64,000 bases of DNA from Cardinalis cardinalis (Eukaryota; Chordata; Aves; Passeriformes; Cardinalidae): contig JACDOX010000009.1 of assembly GCA_014549065.1 (NCBI GenBank), positions 42,451-106,450 on the forward strand, read 5' to 3'. The translations under genes were made by a program, and so were the position numbers. Positions 40,928 through 52,900 of the stretch are shown here, one piece after another. Numbering within the stretch: position 1 is the stretch's first letter; every line of letters starts with the position of its first letter. The notes beneath the pieces are model-generated. The model was not told the DNA's origin. It saw only the letters and a list, made by a program, of their open reading frames with translations, and made no database searches.

Positions 40928-43900
40928 TATATATACATATAAACCTCCTAGCATTCAATTGCTGCTCTGATTGGCAAGACTCATCACTGTAATTAATTCT
41001 TGCCAGTGCTTTCNTCAACACAAGTACTACTCTCAACCAGAGAAGATGGCCTCATTCTGGATAAAAATTTACTTCACAAACAATTTCATGTCCATGGATT
41101 GTTGAAAAGTCACGTACAGTCATAAGCTGCATTGGTAATTGCCTTTGCTGCATTCTTCTGAATATCCGGAACAGTAGAGACTTCTAAAAATGAAAGTAGT
41201 TTTTTAANGCCTCCTGTCAGCTGAATCTGTTGCAGAGTATGCACATCCTCGAGGCAATTTCCCAACACAGCAAGAGTTTCGACATGTAGATCGCTGAGTT
41301 CCTAATAAAAAAAATTTTTAAAGCAAAAAAAAAAAACCAAACAACCTTGAAATCAGGACTAAAATATCTTAGGCTTTTAAGTTTGTAAGGTAATTGTTGC
41401 AACTTCCTTTTGGACAGTTTATTCATACTGCAAAGTACACATTTACAAATACACATTTTCATATAATTTATTTGATGATGACTCTAGGATTCAACACAAT
41501 TTATTAAAAATAGTAAAACCCCGGAAGTTTTTAATTTACATCAAAGCGGGCTAGACAGGTACTCAGAATGTGCCTGTGATCTTAAAACTTAAAAACTTCA
41601 CTAATATCTCTATGCATTGTATTTCCCATTGTGGCACCTGAATTACAGAAGCACTAAACTGAGTCTCATAATNACATAAACAATGACAGGAAATTGTGTC
41701 TAAAGCCATTATATAAAGTAAACTCAATTCAAAAATTGAATAATAAACACTTTGGGAAATGTCTTTGCTTCTTTTCTTAGTAAGCTAGATATCCTAGTTT
41801 ATCTTATTTCTATCAAAGTTCCCTCCAAGTAAGTAACTCTTTGTTCTTATATCTTTCTTCCATAAAATAAGTATTATTTCTCATTAGTCATACAAGCACC
41901 AGCACCAAGAACAAAAAAAATCTTAAGGCAAGTATACCGTACATTGTTTTCCAGTATATTCAGAAGGCAATCTAATCCCTTATATTCTTCCAGTAATATC
42001 CTGGTTTCTCTGTCTTTGCTAATTACTTCTAAGGTTTGAAGGGCCAATGACTGAATGACTGGATATTCAGATTCCAGTAGTCCCAGCAAGGGTGGAATTA
42101 CATTCAGTTCNCGAACTGCAGCACGGTTTTGAAAATCCTGCAGTAAAATATTCCAACAAAGAATGTTAGTGATAGAGAATATAACAATACATCAATTTCT
42201 CACTTTGCAGAAAGAACATCAAAAATCTGAATTCAGACACTAAATAATGAGTCAATACTGCAGAGCTTCCAGTTCTGCAGACTTCTTTCTTTTAAGCTAA
42301 GAATCAAACTGAATATAATCAAGCCCCAAGAACCTGAAATTCTAGGGGTTTTCTGCATGACTGAAGTACTCACCACAAAATCTAGTCCTGTATAAAAAAG
42401 CCTATTCACTCTTGATTTTACCATGTTTGCCTCAACATAAATGTTTCTTTGAGAAAGTTTTTAAATTTAGTTTCACCATTTTTATTTACCTCAGTGGGAG
42501 GAAAACAGTTTTTTGCACTCTGCTGTGGTTGCCTGGTTATATATCTTTTGTTTTAGTAATTATAAAATGACAATTTAAAATTTCAACTTTAAACAGTGAA
42601 TGTGCAGCTTAATAAAAAGACAGTAGTTGATTATATTAAAAAAGAAAATAAATAAATAAATTACAATTTGCTTTTAAATAGCTTATTGCACATGTGCAGC
42701 ATGCAATTATCCTTATCAATATAAGCAAGCACCAGGTGCAGTTATCCAGATATACCCTGCAACAAAGACAGCGAGATAGTAAAAAAGGAGAAAGAGTAAA
42801 ATGTGATTCTGAATAGACATGCTCTGATGCCCCAAAAGAGATAGAGTTATAAACTGAATTCATTACTGAATTGATTCGCTTAAGCCATGGGAAAGAACTG
42901 CCACACAAATGCACCATTCTTTTGCTAAGCAGCATATGGATGACATTAGTGGAAGTAGCCAATAACGAATCTATTCCTCCCAGTATGGAAAGTAGCTGTT
43001 GACAGCATTCACCTATCATTAAAAGATGTTCCAAATTGTGCTATGGACTTGCCGGTCAAAACAAGAAACAATACAATTGGTAGCTCTTTAATTTACAGGG
43101 TAATTCCAGCCTTTTGGATAGACAGATTACAACTCTCATTACTAAGATTAACGTTTTTCAACTAANACAGAAGGCAAATTATTATTTAGTTTTAAAAATC
43201 TGAACCTCCTACTGATTTTACTTTTACTGCAGTACAGCACAGACAACTGCATTAAGTTTAACAGAATTAAAAACAGCTCTATTCATAACCAATTTAACAT
43301 TTAGGGACTCAGGTGCAAGGACTCAATGTTTCAAAAACATTCACAAACACTGTGGAGTAAAGGAAGCAAATATTTTAAAATTACTAACCCCACAGAGAAT
43401 GTCAGGGGTAGGGGTGCAAATGCTTATCTGCCTCTGAAGTTTAACACAACAAACAAGAGCAAGTTTACCTGTACCAAAAGGTAGATACACTCAAGTGAAT
43501 TCTTCGTAACATCAGGATCAGGGCTACCTAGCAGTCTGATCAGTGGTTCTAACCCACCCTGCTCAAATATTTTTACTTTAGTAGTATATTCAACAGCCAT
43601 ATATGCTAGACAAAGAGTAGCAAACTCATGGATAACTACATCTTCTGTGGGGAAAAAAAATAAACATTTTGATTAAGTTTTATTCAGCACAGAATATTTT
43701 CACTAATTCAGTAGTGAACTAATTTTAATTTAAAGCATTATTTGAGGTCAATAAACAATAGCTGTTAACCATACCCAATATGTCCATAAACATCCTGTTC
43801 CATCTGTACAACACAAAACACTACTCAGTGAGCTACAGAGCTACTTCTATAAAAGCACTTACCTATTAAACATGTACTAAGAAATATCACGTTACAAAGT

Positions 43901-46900
43901 AGATTTTATTAAATTGTCTGATAAAATGGCAATCATAAATTATTTCTGATTGTACTTTTGCACAAGGAATGAATATTATAAGGTACCTTCTGGAGCCAGC
44001 TGTGATATAAGTGAATTTGTGACATCCAGTTCCCTCAGTAACTTCCTCACATCATCTACAATGAAGAAAATACAAATATCAAGTCGTTTGTTTGGCAGTG
44101 TTGGCTGAGTAAAGAAACAGAATCTGCTCCAAGCAAAATGTACTTATGGTTATTCCCTGACTGACAAGAAGACCTGACTGGGAAAGACACATAAGTTAGA
44201 CCACGATCATAACGGGCCTGCCTAGAAAAAAAAGCAGAGACTTTCAAGTTGCAGATGACATTCTATGATATTTGATACACATGAAGTTCCTCTATATTTC
44301 ATTTAAACTTTATTCAAAATACTCCCATCTAGCAAGTACTGATTAAATATTGCATGATTTTAGCTGCCAAAGAAGTCATACCCCNATAGTTAAAATTATT
44401 TGTGGTTAAAATTATCAAATTAAAAGCAATCCTTCTGTTATTTAGTTTTCAAGCCATCACTTTACAATTTTATGCTGACGCCAGCCCACACAGCAAATGG
44501 AAAACATGAATTACACAGGTCTTACTAAAATCACAGTAAATTCTTTCATATTGCATTTCTAATGTTGTCAATGGCAAAGTAGCAAAACCTCAACCCTTGG
44601 ATAGAAAAATCAAGCAATATTTTTTGGGACAGATTTCATGTGATTCTACAGGGCTGTGTTGTTATTATCAACGTATTCAACATTTTGAAATGTGAGAAAG
44701 AAAAGGTATGAGTTTGATTTACTTTTAAATAAAAAACAATTAAGATGTGAATGTAAATGGGAGATAATTTGTTAATTCAAATCCATGTTTGTGCAGCACC
44801 ACTGACACTATGCTAATGGTGAATTAAAATTAATCTAAGAGGGCAAGGTCCAGTGCAGCATGGCAAGCAGGTAGCAGCTGATGAAAAGACTTAGAGTGTG
44901 GTTGGGANATCCTCATGGAAGACAACTGGGTAAGACATTTACCAAACTAAGACCTGCTTAATTACATTAATCAGATACAGGTCTACAAAGCACCATAAAA
45001 TAACAGCCACTTAAACTCAACCTTACATCATTTTACTATGAGCCACTAATATAGGATTTTTTTCACATTATCAACCTCTTGTTTGATAACCACACACTGA
45101 AAAANAGTAAAACCTTGAGACTCTTACTATTAGAAGCCATGATGCCAAATACCATGACGGCATTTCTGCGTACAAGTGGGTCTTCGTGTGAGAGGAGCTT
45201 ATAGAGATGTTCCAATGCTCCAAGACCAAGAAGGGTCACTTTGTTTTCATCACCTGAAAAGGAACTGGGTTAAAATCCCAAGAAAAAGGCCAGCAACCTC
45301 ACAGCTCTAATTAATCAAGGTAAACCACCACCAATCTTTTATTGAACAGTAGAAGCAAAGAACAGAGGCCTGACAGCTCCTTTGAAGATCATCTGATTTA
45401 CAACCCTAATAAATATGTCTCAAATAGTTTCAAGGATTAATAGTATCTCAGATCAATTCACATTTTTCAAGCAAAGGATGCTTCTGTCTATTGGATACTC
45501 CACTCATTTGTTGGAGACAAACGGAAGTGGAAATACAAAGGAAAGCTTCCTACTTAGCAAAGTACAGGTGAACAGTATCAGGTGAATACTGTACACCCAA
45601 TAAAATTCAGGTGAATATGCACTTTGTTTTCCTCCTCTCTTGCCTCCCAATTGCATTTTCCGCACCATAACAGTTCACTGATTCTGTGACTCTTTACTAT
45701 CCCTCAAGGAAAGCAACTACCAGGATTTGTATCATTATTTCCTACCTGAGANTTCTACCACCTGAGAATGACGCGCTTTATAGCTGAATAGGTGCTGGAC
45801 ATGCAAAAACAGAGGAGCTTAGTGTGATTACAGCCTTCTGTTCCTGCTCACACAAAACACACACAAACCCCAGGAAACAAAATCCCAATCCTACTCCTAT
45901 TCTCAGTTCCCACAACAGTTTTATAATTNATTTTCTAATGAACCATGTCTGTCCTTCCTGGCTACAAGCGAGAAATGTGAGAGGAAACTGGAGATCTGTG
46001 CTTATTCTCAGGCCAAGACATGCTTAAAATGGAGAAGGTATTATTTATTATGGGACTTTATTTATTAGCAACATTCCAAAAAAATAGATTAACTGCAATT
46101 AATTAACTGAAAACAACCCCTTCTCTTGTGCCACACCACAAAGTTACAGTCTAGTCTTCTGTAAGATTACAGGAATATCTACATTAAAAATCTAAAGGAT
46201 TACTCTTTTAAACATTAAAGACATAACACATCTGTCCTTCTGCAGTGTGACATATTTTGCTGTGGACAGGAGGGAAGAAGCCAGCAAGAGTTTATCGTTC
46301 ATAGCTGTCTCCTAACAGTCCACATTCTTTCTTCACATATTCAGAATTTGATCTCATGCCCTCAACCAAGCTTGCCATATTAAGCAGAATCTAAATATCT
46401 TTCAGAACCCAGCTGTCAAAGGCTTCAGCCATTCTCAAAACTTCATCGGTGTTGGTAATTCACATCAGTATAATAATCAGCATATAAATGCATAATTTTT
46501 AAAGAAAACACAAATGAAATGGAAATTAAAATTAAACCAGATTAATCAGAGCAAGAATACCATCAGTATATACCAATGTGAACGGTTAACATTGAATAAC
46601 ATGGAGTAAGTAGGAGACAACATAGGAAATTACGTGCTACATAAATTCTAGCCTTTGTTACACAGCTGTTTGTCTCCTGAGCACCTTGAACATGATGTTT
46701 AGCTATAGATTATACAGGGCCCTTTGGAAGATTTGGAATCTTGGAGACTTGTTAGATTCCCAACTCATACAGAAATATGCTTGATAAAGGAGGCTGAGCA
46801 GCCTCCAATGAATCACCTGCACAGAAACACCNACACAATAACTTTGTGTCAAAATAACAGAAAAAGGCTAAGAGGTTCTCGTCATTGAAAATTGAAGATT

Positions 46901-49900
46901 AAAATTACTACACTGGTACAGACATTTCAAACTCCAACATAAAAAAGAATTCTTTCTCAGCTGCAGATCTGTTGCTTATAAAAACCTGTATCTATCTTAT
47001 ATTTAAAATGAGCTCTATTAAACAGTAAATACAAAATTCTCCAACAAAATTATAAAAGTTTCCTTCATGCAAACTACAAGACTTCGTTATTACTGCAACT
47101 ACAGGTTGGATAGACATTTCAAAACCCCCCCCCCAAACTTCAACAGATGCCTTTGAGGAGAAAGTAAGATTTCAATGCTAGGAAACAAAACAATTGTGAA
47201 CTACTATCAAAATCTAAGCAGTGCAAGACAAAGCTTATTGCAAAAATACTAACCTTTTGATGCAAATTTATACAGAGCATCACATGCTTTGGCCAAAACT
47301 TCATTNTCAGGAGAACTAAGCATTAGCACAACTGTTGCTGGTGTTTTGCTTTCAATCAATAAAGGATCAAACTAAAACCAGAAAAAAAAAAGAGAAAGAA
47401 AAGTTTGATTTATACTGAATCTTCCTGTGTGCTGCAGTAGACTCCCACATTTCATTAAAAATAAAATAAAATCTTGTTTGATATCTACACTGAATAAGAA
47501 ATATTATTGAGTTGCTGTTTCCTTGGAAAAGTCCAATTCTTTTAATAACAATTAGAGTCATTGTTGAAAAATTAGAAAGAATACTTGACTTCCAAATAAA
47601 TACAACCATGATTTCATCACATATGAGGATTTTGGGAAAATCTTCATGCTTCCCNGCAAATCTCGAAATATTTGAAGATAAAAAGCTATGTAGTTGTTAT
47701 ACATGTAANAGCATTCTGAGACTTCAGAACCAGACATGAGTTTTTTTGAGCAGCTGTACACAGAGCCCGTGGACTCAGCAGGTGTACAAGGAAGAGGATT
47801 TCGTTACTCTGTGGCAATATCACTTTGCTGCTGCTTAAAAAATAAAAGAACACTTTCTGTGCCTTTGTCAGCTCAGTTCACCAGCTCACCATGATCCTGT
47901 ACTAGATGAAGTACTTCCAAGATATAATTCCTGCTCACCCAGCTAGAAATGATACAAAGGTTTCATTTCCATTTCTGAGCTCTCTCATGCAGAAAGAAAT
48001 CTTCCAACAAATCGGACAGTTTTCACCCTCTTAATAGACTCCTTAGGACTAACATCACTTGAGCAAGGGAATCCTCTAAAAAAGCCTTTTGTTTCCTAAG
48101 AAGACTCAATGAATTCTGAAAATTCCACTCATTAAAAAGTTTTAAGCTTTCTTGAATTTAAANTAAATGGTTAGCCTGGTTTCTATCCTCACACTTCAGG
48201 TCTATACAGTATGTTACATACAGAAACTACTAGATAATGGGGTCATGCAGTTTTTCAAAAACAATGCATTATCTTTAAAATATAGCAGATCATAAGATAG
48301 CAATACAAATTAATTTTAAATATTACAATATATACATATATATTTACAAATGTCAATCATTTGATTTACTTCATTAAAAAAACTTCTAATAGCTACATCA
48401 GAGGCACATGTATAATATTTATACATTGATCTAATACCAAAGCCAGAATTGCATTGCTCCATTTTCAGCATTTCTCATGTTTACAAGTAATTTTATAAAC
48501 CCCAACTCAATGAAAGTTCCTGGGATTTAANGAACGGTTGGCACATGAGCTCAGTGAAATTAGTCTAATCTCTAACCATTTGCTTAGACATTAGATTTGC
48601 TATCACCGTATGCAATATTCAATAGGCATTCTCCTATTAAAAGCATTTTTGTGCTTAAAATGCAGTAAAAATAGTCACTGAAATCAATGTATCTTTAAGA
48701 ATCAGAGGCCTGAGCAAGTGAGTGATTGAGGAAGAATTTCTTTACTGTGTGGTGACTGTGCACTGGAACAGGCTGCTCAGAGAGGGTGTGGAGTCTCNCT
48801 CACTGGAAATATCCAAGAACCATCTGGATGCAATCCTGCGCAATGTGCTCTGGCATGACCCTGCTTGAGCAGGGAGGTTGGACCAGATGACCACTGTGGT
48901 CCCTTCCAAACTGACCCACACTGTGATCTGCTGGGAGGTAATGTTGTTCATCCAAACCATCATAGAACTGCTTATGACTTATCGTTATGCCAGCATAGCA
49001 AGTGTTCCACCTTTTTTTTTTTTTAATCTAAGGCTCTCATCTAAATCTTCATACATTATTGCAGACTCTCCTGTAACGGCACACACAGGACATTATATGT
49101 GCTAGAATAATATACTTGAAGTTACAAACAACTTTGAATTAAACACAGAAATTTAACTAATTTATAAGCAATATTCCCATCATTCAGTTTGTATTAAGAA
49201 AANAGCAAGTTAAATGAAAAAGAAACCTATAATATGTATTTAATCTTGACTTTTGTGTATGTTTGGTTTTGGTTTGGGATTTTTTGGGTTGGTTTTTTTT
49301 TGTTTTTGTTTTTGCTAGTTTGTTTTGTTTCTGTTAGGGATTTTTGGGGGGGAGGAGTGTTTTGTTTTTCATGCTTTGGGTTGTTTTTTACTTCCATCAA
49401 CATAATTTAGTTGAAATTGAATGTAATACAAAATATGTTTCCAGTNAGACCAAAGACCCACCTAGTCCCTCCTCCTGTCTCTGACAAGGGCCAAGTAATA
49501 GGTGTGGCCAAGCAGACGATTAAATTTTACTAATGTTCCCTCTCAGATACCTGCTCTGCAACCTAGAGAACTGGAGAACGTAGTGACTTTATCTCTGTGT
49601 TCAAAAATTCCAGGAAAAATTTGCTACATAATTTTTGAAGCCATCTGTATTTTAACACCCTTAATATTCTGAGACACAAACATCACANTTAAAGATTCAT
49701 AATATAACAGTGCCTCTTCTTTGTTTTAAAAATACCACCTGATAATTTTANTTATCTTCCACAGTTCATTCACCATAAGAAAAAGTGAAATAAANTACAC
49801 TCATTTGCCTTCCCTGTATATTCATAATTTCGTAAGTTTCTATGATATTCCTCTTCACAGAGATTCCTTCTGAGAATGAAGAAACCGATTCCCTTTGATC

Positions 49901-52900
49901 TTTCCTAAAACAGAGGCCACCCAGTCTGTTCTTATTGTCTTTCTTAGTTCNTTCTTTGTTCATTCTGTTGCCTTTCTATAGTTCAGCTCTACCTTTTTGG
50001 GTTGGGAACACCAGAACTGTTAACGGCATTCATGTGCATGTACAGGGCATTTGCTAGTAACACAATGTTTTGTCTTTTATTTTGGGAATGTGGAATTTTG
50101 TACTTATTCACTTTCTCCTATTTAGGAGCTGGATGCCATTTTCATGANAACATCCACATTCATTCTGATACACCAGATGACACAGCGGCAGAATAAAAAC
50201 CCCATGACTGGCAACTTCTCCCCATTATGAAATCTGAACAATAATTTGTTTTCTCACCTTTGCTTCCTATTTTACAACCAGACATTATTGCCACAAGAGT
50301 AATTTCTTTTTACCTGTTCATATTCATGAGAGTGAAAAGCCTGGTCTGAAAACTTTTGGAAAAACTAAGCAACTGTATCAATCAGAACACCATTATCCAA
50401 AGACTACCTCTCCAAAGAACTCAAGTAGATTTCATAGCTCAAACTCTCCTCTACACAAGCACTATTGATTCTTCCCCATTACTATCATATTTATCCATGG
50501 GTTTGGTTTGGTTTTTTTCAAGAACTATTTCTACCAATTAACACAGCACAGAAGATAAACTTCATGTAATTTTTGCTGTATTTCCTTTTGAAGACAAAAC
50601 TTTCTACCATCCCTTCTTCTAGTACCACATTTTCTCATGTTAGCTATTTTTCATTTAGCACAAGACCTGGGCAAACACTATTTATTCCTACTTGGGCAAT
50701 TTTATCACATTTATTTTAGTGATTACCACATTGCTTTGTCTTTTGACACAAAAATAAGTAATTTCACTTTTCTTTCATGACTGCAATCACCTAANAGTGT
50801 TCACCCTAAGAAACTTTTTGCATCTAGTCAATTTGAAAAAGCTTTACTGCTACTTTTTGTATCTTTGCTGGTTCTCTCCCAAAACATTTTGATGCAGGGT
50901 GACAATGCTTTTACTTCTCATTGGAAGTGTAAGCATTTTTTTGTTTTCCCATTTAGATGAAAATCCCACCTTTTGAAAGATGTATTTATCTGCTAATCAT
51001 TCCATTGTTTAATCATGCTGATTTTCCTTTTTTTTAATTCCTTGAATTTGATTTATGGTCAGTTTTAACCTTTCACCTCTCATAGAATCTTAAGAAGCAC
51101 TACAGATATCTTCACTACTCTTAGTCCCTTTACCAAGAAAAACAGATTTAGTAGATACCTGGATATGCTAATTATTTCAGTTCTGTGAGTGTCTGATCTC
51201 CTGTACTAACAANAAACCCCAAGATATTCACTGAATCACAAATAGTTGATATTAGAAGGCACGTCCAAAGACTACCTGGTCCAACTGCTCTGTTCAGAGC
51301 AAGGTGAGCTAGAGCTCAGGGCCAGTGCACAGTCTGATTTTGAGTAACCCCAAGGATGGAGACTCCACAAGCTCCCTGGACAACCTATGCCACGCTCCAT
51401 CATTGTTAAGGCAAAAGAGGAATTTTTTTTCTTATGCTTAAATGGAAACCTCCTGCATTTCCCTTTGTGCCTACTGCCTCTCATCCTTTCACAGGACACA
51501 CTGAGAAGAGCCTGGCCTGNCTTCTTTACTTCTTCCCATCAGCAAGTTTTACACTGACAAGACCCCTNCAAGCCTTCTCTCAAGACCAAACAGTGCCAAC
51601 TGTCAATCTCTCCTCCTGAGACAAATGCTCCAAGACTTTGTTCCACTAAGGCCTCATCTCTCTCGTACCAGAGAANNCAGAACAGAACACAGTGCTCCAG
51701 GCATGGTCTCACTCACCAATACTGAGTGAAACACAAGAGTTCCCTCTCTCAGGTTGCCGGCAACACTCTGCCTGATGCCCAGGATTTTGTTAGCTTTCTT
51801 TGTCCCAAGTTCCCATTTCTGATGCCTGTCCACCAGAATCACCAGGTTCTTTCCTGTGAAGCTGCTTTCCAGCTGGTCTTCACCCAGTCTCTACCGGATA
51901 TTCTTCCCCCAGGTGCAGGACTTAGCCATTTCCCTTTACTGAACTTAATTAAATTCCCAATTTCCTATTTCTCTAGGAAATTGTTGGGGTCCCCCTGAAT
52001 GGCTGCACAACCATCTGGTCTGTCAATCACTCCTCTTAATNTTGTATCTTCTGCAAACTTGCTGGNTGTGCACTCTGTCCCATCATTCAGGTCACTAAGG
52101 AAGAGGTTGAACAGTATCAGCTCCAGGATCACCCCCTGGAGCACAACACGAGTGCCTGACCTCTAACAGGATCTCATGAGGCTGATCACAACCCTCTGAG
52201 CCTGTTAGTTCAGCTACTTTTGGTTCATTCACACTGTCTGTTATCTCATCCGTACTTCACCAGTTTACCTATGAGGATGTTACAAGAAGCAGTTTTGAAA
52301 GCCTCACTAAAGTCAAGTCAAATTAATATTTAGATATTAATCAAAAGAAGGTGTTTATGTGGAGACAGTTGCAGGACCTGACAGTGCCAAATCATACATT
52401 CCACTTTTTTTTTTTAACATAAGGCTTGTGAATGAAGCNTTTTTCAAAAATACTCAGGTATCTATAGCTTTTTCCAAGTGATAACACTTCAGTATTTTCT
52501 CTAGGGATAATCTCAGGCTCCCCTTTCAATGTCCATGACCTAGCTGATGATCAAATAATAGTATTGTCTAGACCAAACTTAATGTAGATATCATGTGAAA
52601 AGTTCCTATCAATCTATGTCAAAGCTAGCATATTTTATCTGCCTGAATTACTGTCTTAGGTCATTCAAATAGAGATAGAGGCTCAAAGCAATGTTTTTCC
52701 TCTTGGACACCAATTCTCAGAACAGAGAATACTAAAAGACAAATTAGGAAAGGCAGNGAAAACAGAGTCCTCAGGAATACTTTCTGAAACATATAAGTAG
52801 TGGCTAGGCTAAGAGATGTGTTTCCCACCTGTTCCTAGAAATCTATAAAAAATTAGTGGTCATCTGCAGTACCATAAACTCTCAGAGCATTCCACATGCA

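Larger units (their letters stand above)
35827..41117 (-). other. ARMC3 intron 7
   Basis: A 5.3-kb intron carrying a short CR1 tail at 35978-36070, a tandem repeat with hairpin at 38598-38677 and an AT microsatellite at 40875-40940. The rest is unique AT-rich sequence. Confidence 0.8.
41302..47253 (-). other. ARMC3 introns 2-6 (between the exons listed)
   Basis: Introns of 2,000, 1,072, 342, 1,331 and 641 nt, AT-rich and without recognisable mobile elements. A 132-codon minus-strand open frame in intron 5 (42636-43034) has no family resemblance. A run of nine C bases lies near 47127. Confidence 0.7.

Noticed and set aside
40770..41036. 88-codon frame across the AT microsatellite
   Set aside because: The Ile/Tyr alternation comes from (AT)n only.
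51272..51998. Several frames of 60-90 codons on both strands
   Set aside because: They lie in a decayed CR1 and have no independent support.
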